Shown here: piece after piece, positions 45,224-52,933 of the stretch
Layout of the letters: the number at the start of each line of letters is the position of its first letter
Numbering within the stretch: position 1 is the first letter of the stretch
Assembly: GCA_029781595.1 (NCBI GenBank)
Contig: JAKOWJ010000034.1
Coordinates: 34,211-98,210 of the forward strand
Source: Pseudomonadota bacterium
Lineage (GTDB): Bacteria > Pseudomonadota > Gammaproteobacteria > Burkholderiales > Usitatibacteraceae
Length of the DNA stretch: 64,000 bases
Reading direction: 5' to 3'
Notes under the pieces: generated by a model
Told to the model about the DNA's origin: nothing
Seen by the model: only the letters and a program-made list of their open reading frames with translations
Databases searched by the model: none
Translations under genes and position numbers: made by a program

Positions 45224-45346
45224 CGGCGCGCGGAAATCCGCCCGCGCGTATCCGCGATTCTCGGGCGCGGCGCCTCGCGCGCCTGCCTAGCATGGGTCCC
45301 AAGCCGGTCGCGTCGTCCTCGCGCCCGGCCCATTCCGGAGGACCCC

Positions 45347-45511
45347 ATGAAGACCCTCACCGAACAGGAAGCGCTCGCCATCGCCGGCGGGCTGCCACCC
45401 GGCGCCGCCCTCGACGAGCTTCTCTTCCGGGCACCGGCCGAGCCGCTGCACGATCCCCTGGCGCTCGCCCCGCAGCCCCCCGAGGAAGGCCCGCCCTCGA
45501 GGCCCGACTGA
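45347..45511 (+). CDS. Putative double-glycine leader peptide 1 (54 aa, Pro-rich core)
   Basis: MKTLTEQEALAIAGG|LPPGAALDELLFRAPAEPLHDPLALAPQPPEEGPPSRPD; GGAGG ribosome-binding site 5 bp upstream; too short for the supplied ORF track. Confidence 0.72.
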   Translation: MKTLTEQEALAIAGGLPPGAALDELLFRAPAEPLHDPLALAPQPPEEGPPSRPD

Positions 45512-45587
45512 CCCGCGGGGCGCCACGCCCGCCCGGTCGCCCGGCGCGGCGCCTGTGTCCACGCGACCACCACCCAAGGAGAAGCCC

Positions 45588-45752
45588 ATGAAGGAGATCG
45601 ACAGGAAGCACCTGCCGGACATCCCGGGCGGCCGCACGCCAGGCGACAACGGCTGCGTCCCGTCCTTCCCCGAGCCGCTGGAGTACCCGCCGAACCCGCT
45701 GGGGCCGTTCCCCGGACCGGTGCCGGTGGAACTGCCGGCCGATCCCGTGTAG
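45588..45752 (+). CDS. Putative double-glycine leader peptide 2 (54 aa, Pro-rich core, one Cys)
   Basis: MKEIDRKHLPDIPGG|RTPGDNGCVPSFPEPLEYPPNPLGPFPGPVPVELPADPV; AAGGAG ribosome-binding site. Confidence 0.72.
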   Translation: MKEIDRKHLPDIPGGRTPGDNGCVPSFPEPLEYPPNPLGPFPGPVPVELPADPV

Positions 45753-45782
45753 CCCTGAAGCCAACCCCGAAAGGAACCGACC

Positions 45783-45977
45783 ATGAACCTGAACGACATT
45801 CCCGCCCGCATCGACATCCCCGCCATCGACACCACCGCCGCCGAGTCGATCGCCGGCGGCGGCGACAGCTGCTCGCTGGAGAGCCTGCTGCGGGTGACGC
45901 AGGACCTCACGCAGGCGTACGAGAACCTCGTGGACTTCGCCTCCCACGTCATCGGCCGGGTCGCGGGCGAGCCGTAG
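45783..45977 (+). CDS. Putative double-glycine leader peptide 3 (64 aa, one Cys)
   Basis: MNLNDIPARIDIPAIDTTAAESIAGG|GDSCSLESLLRVTQDLTQAYENLVDFASHVIGRVAGEP; AAAGGAA ribosome-binding site. Confidence 0.72.
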   Translation: MNLNDIPARIDIPAIDTTAAESIAGGGDSCSLESLLRVTQDLTQAYENLVDFASHVIGRVAGEP

Positions 45978-46034
45978 TCGCCCAACAGGACCTTTCCGCC
46001 AAGGGGCTGCGATTCGCAGCCCCTCTCCCGGGAG

Positions 46035-46862
46035 ATGGACTTGATCGCCAACGGATTCCAGATCGCCTTCCTCGCATTCGCGGCTCAGTTTCTTGCCATG
46101 CTTCTGGTGAAGGTGTTCATCTGGAAGTTCCCTGGCGCGAACGCCGAGCTGGAGCTCGTGACCCAGACGTCCGCCTGCCTCGTGGCGATCGTCATTCTCT
46201 TCGGCATCGCGCCCGTCCGGCGAATCTGCATGACGCTATTGCGGGCACCGATTCCGAGTGGCGCTTCCTCCGAGTTCGCGTTCGTGCTCGGGATGAAAGC
46301 GACCATTCCCCTGGCGGTCATCGGGGGCTACGCGGCCCTCTCCCTCCTCTTCGGAAATCCGGCATGGATCGTGGACTGGTACCCCCGCTACGACATCGAA
46401 GAGCAGTGGCAGCGCAGCTTCGCTCCCCTGGAAATCCTGCGCCTCGTCGCCATCAGCTGGATCGTGGGCCCGGTCCTCGAGGAGATCGTCTTCCGCGGAC
46501 TCATGTACCGCGCCTTCGAGCGCCAGTACGGATGGATCGTGGCAACCCTCCTCTCCTCGCTCGCCTTCGGCCTGTCGCATTTCGGGAGGATCCTGACCAC
46601 CTTCCTAGGAGCGATCCTCCTCACGTGCGTCATGCGGCGGATGGGATCGCTGCGGGCATCGATGGTCGTGCACGGCACCTACAACTGTCTCGTGTCGTGG
46701 CCGATCCTCGGGGCCGGGATCCTGAGAATGCCGGACGGCACGGTCACCGACGTGTCGACGTGGTGGCTGCACCTCGTCTGCCTGGCATTCGTCGCGGTCG
46801 CGCTGCCGATCTACCTCCGGCTCTCGCGTCACGATCGCACGCCGGTCTCCGCGAAGCCGTAG
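46035..46862 (+). CDS. CPBP-family intramembrane metalloprotease (CAAX protease/Abi)
   Basis: GPVLEEIVFRGLMYRAF, AFGLSHFGRI, VVHGTYN motifs; multi-TM. Confidence 0.88.
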   Translation: MDLIANGFQIAFLAFAAQFLAMLLVKVFIWKFPGANAELELVTQTSACLVAIVILFGIAPVRRICMTLLRAPIPSGASSEFAFVLGMKATIPLAVIGGYAALSLLFGNPAWIVDWYPRYDIEEQWQRSFAPLEILRLVAISWIVGPVLEEIVFRGLMYRAFERQYGWIVATLLSSLAFGLSHFGRILTTFLGAILLTCVMRRMGSLRASMVVHGTYNCLVSWPILGAGILRMPDGTVTDVSTWWLHLVCLAFVAVALPIYLRLSRHDRTPVSAKP

Positions 46863-46880
46863 TGACCCGGTGAACGGTCG

Positions 46881-48122
46881 ATGTTCCGGCCCGAAGTCCA
46901 CGCCGACCGCGCCCGCGCCGCGATGGGCACCATCGTGCTCATCCGCCCACTGTCCACGCTGGCGCTCACGGGCGCGGCCCTCGCGATCGCCGTCGTCCTC
47001 GCCGCCTACCTCGCCCTCGCGGAGTACTCGCGCAAGGCGCCGCTGCAGGGCACGCTGGTGCCCGCCTCCGGCGCCATCCGCATCGTGGCGCCTCGCGCGG
47101 GGCTCGTCGTCGACCGGCCGGTCCGCGAGGGCGAGCGCGTGCACGCCGGGGAGGTCCTGCTGCGACTGGCCGATGCGCGAACCGCCGGGGGCGGACGCAC
47201 GGTCGGGGAAGCGCTCGTCGCGCTCGCCGCGCGCCGCGTCGCCGCGACGAGGCGCCAGCGCGAGGAGGTCCGCGTCGCCGCCCGCCGCGAGCGCGAGGCG
47301 CAGCTCGGCCGCCTGCGGGGGCTCGAGGCCGAGGGCCTCGAGCTCGACGCGGAGATCGCGGCGATCGCGCGGCGCGAGGACCTCGCGCGGCGCTCGCTCG
47401 AACGCCTGTCGGGTCTCGCGCGGCGCGGCTTCGCCTCCGTCGCGCAGCGGCAGCAGAAGGAGGAAGAGCTGCTCGAGCTGAGCGCCCGTCGACACTCGGC
47501 CCGGCGCGCGCGCCTCGCGCTGGCGCGCGACGTCGACTCGCTGCGGCTGTCGGTGGAGCAGTCGCGGGCCGGCGAGCAGGCGCAACTGGCCGCCCTGGAC
47601 GCCCAGCTCGCCGCCCTCGGGCAGGAGGAAGTCGAGCGCGGATCGCAGGCCGACGCCGAGGTGATCGCGCCGGCTTCCGGCACGGTCGCCGCCCTGCTGG
47701 CCGAGCCCGGCCAGGCGGTCGCCGGCGGAGGCGCCCTCGCCACGCTCCTGCCGGCGGGCTCGCCGCTGGAGGCGCACCTGTACGCCGCCTCGGCCGCCGT
47801 CGGCTTCATCCGCGCGGGGCAGGACGTGCGCCTGCGATTTCCCGCCTTTCCCTACCAGAAGTTCGGCAGCGCGCACGCTCGCGTCCTCTCGGTGTCGCGC
47901 AGCGCGTTCGCGCCGGCGGACCTGGGCTTCCTGCCGCCCGACGGCTCCCGCGAGCCCGTCTACCGCGTGAAGGTCGCGCTCGACGCGCAGTCGGTGCGCG
48001 CCTACGGGCGCGACGAGCCGCTGCAGGCCGGCATGCGCGTGGAGGCCGACGTGCTGCTCGACCGCCGCCGCCTCATCGAGTGGGTGTTCGAGCCGCTGCT
48101 CGGCCTCGCCGGGAAGGCCTGA
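46881..48122 (+). CDS. HlyD-family periplasmic adaptor (membrane fusion protein) of a peptide exporter
   Basis: Single N-terminal TM; GTLVPASGAIRIVAPRAGLVVDRPVREGERVHAGEVLLRL; long coiled coil; VIAPASGTVAALLAEPGQAVAGG; adjacent to the exporter. Confidence 0.88.
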   Translation: MFRPEVHADRARAAMGTIVLIRPLSTLALTGAALAIAVVLAAYLALAEYSRKAPLQGTLVPASGAIRIVAPRAGLVVDRPVREGERVHAGEVLLRLADARTAGGGRTVGEALVALAARRVAATRRQREEVRVAARREREAQLGRLRGLEAEGLELDAEIAAIARREDLARRSLERLSGLARRGFASVAQRQQKEEELLELSARRHSARRARLALARDVDSLRLSVEQSRAGEQAQLAALDAQLAALGQEEVERGSQADAEVIAPASGTVAALLAEPGQAVAGGGALATLLPAGSPLEAHLYAASAAVGFIRAGQDVRLRFPAFPYQKFGSAHARVLSVSRSAFAPADLGFLPPDGSREPVYRVKVALDAQSVRAYGRDEPLQAGMRVEADVLLDRRRLIEWVFEPLLGLAGKA

Positions 48123-48123
48123 G

Positions 48124-50262
48124 TTGGAACCCGCCGCGGGCCTGGCGTTCGGCGGCAGGCGCCGCCTGCCGCTCTTCCTGCAGACGGAGGCGGCGGAGTG
48201 CGGCCTCGCGAGCCTGGGCATGGTGGCGTGCTACCACGGGCACCGCACCGACCTCGCGGCGATGCGGCGACGCTTCGCCGTCTCGCTCAAGGGCGCGACG
48301 CTCGCCTTCCTCATGCAGGCCGCGGGGCGCCTGCGCCTCGCGCCGCGGGCGCTGCGGCTGGAGCTGGACGAGCTGCCGCGCCTTCGCACGCCGTGCATCC
48401 TGCACTGGGATCTCAACCACTTCGTCGTGCTGCGCTCGGCCAGCGCCCGCGGCGCGGTCGTGCACGACCCGGCCTTCGGCGTGCGGCGCCTGGCGATGGA
48501 GGAGGTCTCGCGCCACTTCACCGGCGTGGCCCTGGAGCTCGTGCCGACGACGGAGTTCCGTCCCGCCGACGAGCGTCGCCGCGTGCGGCTGCGCGACCTC
48601 ACGGGGCCCGTGTCGGGCCTGGCGCGCTCCCTCGGCCAGGTGCTCGCGCTCGCGCTCGTCCTGCAGGCCTTCGCGGTGCTCGCGCCCTTCTACATGCAGT
48701 GGGTGGTCGACGGGGCGGTGGTGTCCGCGGACCGCGACCTGCTCGCGGTGCTGGGACTGGGGTTCCTGCTCCTCGCCGTCGTCCAGGTCGCCGTCTCGGC
48801 CCTGCGCTCGTGGGTGGTGCTGTACCTCGGCACGAGCCTGAACCTGCAGTGGCTCGCCAACGTGTTCACGCACCTGCTTCGCCTGCCGGTGGCGTGGTTC
48901 GAGAAGCGCCACCTCGGCGACGTGGTCTCGCGCTTCGGCGCGGTGACCACCATCCAGCGCACGCTCACCTCCAGCTTCGTCGAGGCGCTCATCGACGGCC
49001 TCATGGCCTTCGCCACGCTCGCCATGATGCTCGCCTACAGCCCGGGCCTGGCCGCCCTCGCCGTCGCGGCCGTGGCGGCCTACGCGGTCTCGCGCGCGGC
49101 GTTCTACGCGCCCCTGCGGCGCGCGACCGAGGAGCACATCGTCCACGCCGCCCGCCAGCAGAGCCACTTCCTCGAGACGGTGCGCGGCGTGCAGTCGATC
49201 AAGCTCTTCGGCCGCCAGGACGAGCGGCGCTCGCGCTGGCTCAACCTCGCCGTCGACACCGTGAACCGCGACCTGGCGGTGCAGAAGCTCACGCTGGGCT
49301 TCCGGTCCGCCAACGGCCTGGTCTTCGGCGCCGAGCGCGTGGCCGTGGTCTGGGTGGGGGCGAGCCTGGTGCTCGACGCCACGCTCACGGTGGGCATGCT
49401 GTTCGCCTTCATGGCGTACAAGGACCAATTTTCGGCGCGGGTGGCGGGGCTCATCGACAAGCTGATCGAGCTGCGCATGCTGCAGCTCCAGGGCGAGCGC
49501 CTGGCCGACATCGTCCTCGCGCCGCCCGAGGCCGAGGCGCCGGCTTGCGCGCCCGCCGTGGCCGAGGCCTCCATCGAGGCGCGCAACCTCTCCTTCCGCT
49601 ACTCGGACACGGAGCCCTTCGTGCTGCGCGGCTGCTCCTTCCGCATCGCGCCGGGGGAATCGGTGGCGATCGTCGGGCCGTCGGGCTGCGGCAAGACCAC
49701 GCTGGTGAAGATCCTGCTGGGCCTGCTGCAGCCCACGGACGGGCAGGTGCTCGTGGGCGGCGTGGACCTGCAGAAGCTCGGCACGGAGGCCTACCGGCGC
49801 CTGGCCGGCACCGTGATGCAGGACGACCCGCTCTTCGCCGGGTCCATCGCCGACAACGTGAGCTTCTTCGACGCGAGCCCGTGCCAGGACGCCATCGAGC
49901 GCTGCACGCGCCTGGCGGCCGTGCACGACGACATCGCGGCGATGCCCATGGGCTACCACACGCTCATCGGCGACATGGGCGCGGCGCTCTCGGGGGGGCA
50001 GCGCCAGCGCATCCTCCTCGCCCGCGCCCTCTACAAGCAGCCGCGCCTCCTCTTCCTCGACGAGGCCACCAGCGCGCTCGATGTGCGCCGCGAGCGCGAG
50101 GTGAACGAGGCGATCCGGGGCCTGAACCTCACGCGCATCCTCATCGCCCACCGGCCGGAGACGATCGCCTCCGCCGGGCGCGTGATCGCGCTGCAGGACG
50201 GCCGCGTGGCGCAGGACCTGCGCCGGGCGCCGGAGCCCGGGGCCGCTCAGCTCGCGACCTGA
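48124..50262 (+). CDS. Peptidase-containing ABC transporter (C39 peptidase, double-glycine peptide exporter)
   Basis: N-terminal LQTEAAECGLASLGMVACYHG (C39 Cys), HWDLNHFVVL (His), VHDPAFGVRRL (Asp); ABC TMD; Walker A GPSGCGKTT, LSGGQRQRILLARAL; TTG start. Confidence 0.93.
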   Translation: MEPAAGLAFGGRRRLPLFLQTEAAECGLASLGMVACYHGHRTDLAAMRRRFAVSLKGATLAFLMQAAGRLRLAPRALRLELDELPRLRTPCILHWDLNHFVVLRSASARGAVVHDPAFGVRRLAMEEVSRHFTGVALELVPTTEFRPADERRRVRLRDLTGPVSGLARSLGQVLALALVLQAFAVLAPFYMQWVVDGAVVSADRDLLAVLGLGFLLLAVVQVAVSALRSWVVLYLGTSLNLQWLANVFTHLLRLPVAWFEKRHLGDVVSRFGAVTTIQRTLTSSFVEALIDGLMAFATLAMMLAYSPGLAALAVAAVAAYAVSRAAFYAPLRRATEEHIVHAARQQSHFLETVRGVQSIKLFGRQDERRSRWLNLAVDTVNRDLAVQKLTLGFRSANGLVFGAERVAVVWVGASLVLDATLTVGMLFAFMAYKDQFSARVAGLIDKLIELRMLQLQGERLADIVLAPPEAEAPACAPAVAEASIEARNLSFRYSDTEPFVLRGCSFRIAPGESVAIVGPSGCGKTTLVKILLGLLQPTDGQVLVGGVDLQKLGTEAYRRLAGTVMQDDPLFAGSIADNVSFFDASPCQDAIERCTRLAAVHDDIAAMPMGYHTLIGDMGAALSGGQRQRILLARALYKQPRLLFLDEATSALDVRREREVNEAIRGLNLTRILIAHRPETIASAGRVIALQDGRVAQDLRRAPEPGAAQLAT

Positions 50263-51110
50263 GCCTCGCCCGGCCGGGCCAGCAGCACCCGCCCCAGCCG
50301 CAGGAGCCCCCACACGATGAGCAGCGGCATCACCAGTGTCTGCAGCACGAACACCACGATGAGGTTCACCACGTGGTTCACCGCCGCGCTCGCCGCCTCC
50401 TTCAGTTCCTCCAGGCGCTTTCGCACGTCCGTGTTCTGCCGCAGCCACTCCCGCAGGGCCTCGGCCTGGCGCGGGAAGGAGAAGAGGCCGGCCGACCCGT
50501 CGGTGGGAGCCTCGGGCTTCGACTCGCGAAGCGGCGTCGCGAGCTTGTCGATCTGCCCGGAGGAGAGCTCGATCTTCGCGCGGTCCTCCTCGTAGCCCTT
50601 CGCGAGGAACACCTGGAACGCCGCATCCGACCCGAGGATCGCCACGGGCACCGCGAAGCGCACGATGAGCAGGCCGAAGAAGAGCCGCGAGAGCCACGGC
50701 GGCGCCCGCCCCCGCATCGCCGTCCACGCGGCCCAGCCCAGCACCAGCGCCGTGAGCGCGGCCGACACGGCCCAGTGCCCGCCGATGCGGATGAGCGCGA
50801 TCTCCACGCCGAAGGCCACGCTCGCCGCGAGCATGAGCGAGGAGAACTGCTCGACGAGGTCGTCCAGGGGGTCCAGCACCTGCCCCGGCGTGAAGACGAC
50901 GCCCACGCCCACCGGCTCCACCGCCACCTCCGTGCCCTTCACGACGGAGATCACGGCGTTGAGCGCGCGCGCCGTGGCGAAGGTGGCCAGGGCGCGCTTG
51001 AGCCCCGCCTCCGCCTGCGCGAGCGCCCCGGCGTCGAGCGGTGCGAGCCACGCGGCCGCGACCACCGCCGCCGCCGCCGCGCCAAGGCCGATCCTGCGCG
51101 CGAGATCCAT
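50247..51110 (-). CDS. Integral membrane protein of unknown function
   Basis: Multiple TM segments; start MDLARRIGLG at 51110. Confidence 0.6.
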   Translation of the reverse strand: MDLARRIGLGAAAAAVVAAAWLAPLDAGALAQAEAGLKRALATFATARALNAVISVVKGTEVAVEPVGVGVVFTPGQVLDPLDDLVEQFSSLMLAASVAFGVEIALIRIGGHWAVSAALTALVLGWAAWTAMRGRAPPWLSRLFFGLLIVRFAVPVAILGSDAAFQVFLAKGYEEDRAKIELSSGQIDKLATPLRESKPEAPTDGSAGLFSFPRQAEALREWLRQNTDVRKRLEELKEAASAAVNHVVNLIVVFVLQTLVMPLLIVWGLLRLGRVLLARPGEAQVAS

Positions 51111-51214
51111 GGGCCCATCATAGCCCCGGCCGCCCGGGGGCCGCCCGCCGGTCGCCGTATAATCGGGGGCCTCGGCGCGGCTTCCGGCGCGCCCGCAGGC
51201 GGTTCCCACCGGCA

Positions 51215-52078
51215 ATGACCTCCTCCTGGATGCTCGTGGCGGGCTTCTTCTTCGCCGCCATGGCCCTGCTCGTGAAGATCGGCGGCGCCCACTTCGAGGC
51301 CATCGAGATGGGCTTCTACCGCTCGCTGGGCGCCTTCCTCTTCATCGCCGGCTACGTGGTGGCGGGCCGCCGGCGGGTGTGGAACCGGCACATGGGCACC
51401 CACCTCCTGAGGAGCCTGGCGGGCACCTGCGGGATCATCTTCTACTTCTACGCCATCTCGAACCTGCCGCTCGCCACGGCGACCACGCTCAACTACACCT
51501 CGCCGCTGTTCCTGGCGATGGCCACCACCGTGGTGCTGCGCGAGCGCTTCTCGCCCTGGCTGCTCGCGGCCATCGTCACGGGCTTCGCGGGCGTGGCGAT
51601 GCTGCTGCAGCCCACGTTCGCGGCGGGCAAGGAAGGCCCGGCCCTGGCGGGGCTCTTCTCCGGGCTGGTGGCCTCGTGGGCCTACCTCGGGGTGAGGACC
51701 CTCAGCCAGTCGGGCGAGCCCGAGTGGCGCATCCTCTTCTGGTTCGGCTTCTTCGGCACCGTGGGGTGCCTGGCCTACCAGGCCACCTTCTCGACCTTCC
51801 ACCGCGTGGGCTGGGACAATGCGGGGATCCTGCTGGGCATCGGCGTGCTGGGCACCGTGGCGCAGCTCGCCATGAACCGCGCCTACCACCTGGGCAACAC
51901 GCTCGTGGTGGGCGCGCTCTCGTACTCCACCATCGTCTTCTCGACCCTGTTCATGGTGACGGTGTGGGGCGACTCGCTCTCGCTCCTGAGCTGGGCGGGC
52001 ATCGTGGTCATCGTCGCGAGCGGGCTCATCGCCCTTCGCAAGGAAAGAAGCGCCAAGCTGGGAGGAACCCCGAAGTGA
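51215..52078 (+). CDS. EamA/DMT-family transporter
   Basis: Ten-TM pattern; NLPLATATTLNYTSPLFLAMATTVVLRERFS. Confidence 0.88.
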   Translation: MTSSWMLVAGFFFAAMALLVKIGGAHFEAIEMGFYRSLGAFLFIAGYVVAGRRRVWNRHMGTHLLRSLAGTCGIIFYFYAISNLPLATATTLNYTSPLFLAMATTVVLRERFSPWLLAAIVTGFAGVAMLLQPTFAAGKEGPALAGLFSGLVASWAYLGVRTLSQSGEPEWRILFWFGFFGTVGCLAYQATFSTFHRVGWDNAGILLGIGVLGTVAQLAMNRAYHLGNTLVVGALSYSTIVFSTLFMVTVWGDSLSLLSWAGIVVIVASGLIALRKERSAKLGGTPK

Positions 52079-52926
52079 GATCGCAACTGCTCGTCAGCAC
52101 CGAAGACCTGGCCGCGAACCTCGCGGACCCCGACTGGATCGTCGTCGACACGCGATTCGACCTCGCGCGCCCCGCCAAGGGCCGGGAGCTGTACGCGGCC
52201 GGCCACCTGCCCGGCGCGTTCTACCTGCACCTGGACGAGGACCTGTCGGGACCCAAGACCGGGAAGAACGGCCGCCACCCGCTGCCGCCGCTCGCCGACT
52301 TCGCCGCGCGCATGAACCGCTGCGGCGTGGCGCCCGGCCGCCAGGTCGTGGTCTACGACGACGGCGGCGGCAGCTACGCGGTGCGCCTGTGGTGGATGCT
52401 GCGCTGGCTGGGCCACGAGGACGTGGCGCTGCTGGACGGCGGATTCGCCGCGTGGAAGCGCGAGAGCCGGCCCCTCGTGACGGAATCGCCCGCGCCGCGC
52501 GAGGGAAAGTTCGAGCCGAAGCCGCTGCTGGGCGCCACCGTGGACGCGCACTACGTGGCGGCCATGCTCGGCAACCCCGCGGTGCCCGTGGTCGACGCGC
52601 GCGCCGCCACGCGCTACATGGGCGAGAACGAGACCCTGGACCCGGTGGCCGGCCACATCCCCGGCTCGCTCAACCGCTTCTGGCAGCACAACCTCGGCTA
52701 CGACGGGCGCTTCCTCTCGCCCGACGAGCTGCACGCGGAGTTCGAGGAACTGCTCGGAAAGGTCGACCCGGCCACCGTGGTGCACTCCTGCGGCTCGGGC
52801 GTGACGGCATGCCACAACCTCTTCGCGATGGAGCTCGCGGGCCTGAAGGGCTCGCGCCTGTACCCCGGCTCCTGGAGCGAGTGGTGCGCCGATCCCTCGC
52901 GCCCCGTGTCCACCGGCCCCAAGTGA
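52075..52926 (+). CDS. Thiosulfate/3-mercaptopyruvate sulfurtransferase (two rhodanese domains)
   Basis: WIVVDTRFDL...GHLPGAFYLHLDEDLSG; active-site VVHSCGSGVTACHN; GTG start overlapping the upstream stop. Confidence 0.9.
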   Translation: MRSQLLVSTEDLAANLADPDWIVVDTRFDLARPAKGRELYAAGHLPGAFYLHLDEDLSGPKTGKNGRHPLPPLADFAARMNRCGVAPGRQVVVYDDGGGSYAVRLWWMLRWLGHEDVALLDGGFAAWKRESRPLVTESPAPREGKFEPKPLLGATVDAHYVAAMLGNPAVPVVDARAATRYMGENETLDPVAGHIPGSLNRFWQHNLGYDGRFLSPDELHAEFEELLGKVDPATVVHSCGSGVTACHNLFAMELAGLKGSRLYPGSWSEWCADPSRPVSTGPK

Positions 52927-52933
52927 CCCCGCC

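Noticed and set aside
46035-46862. CPBP protease as an abortive-infection (Abi) defence gene
   Set aside because: Its position between GG-leader peptides and their exporter makes a peptide-processing or immunity role more parsimonious.
48073-51051. 992-aa - strand ORF and the 48198-51218 + strand ORF over the ABC exporter
   Set aside because: Alternative frames of the clear C39-ABC transporter gene; no recognisable motifs.
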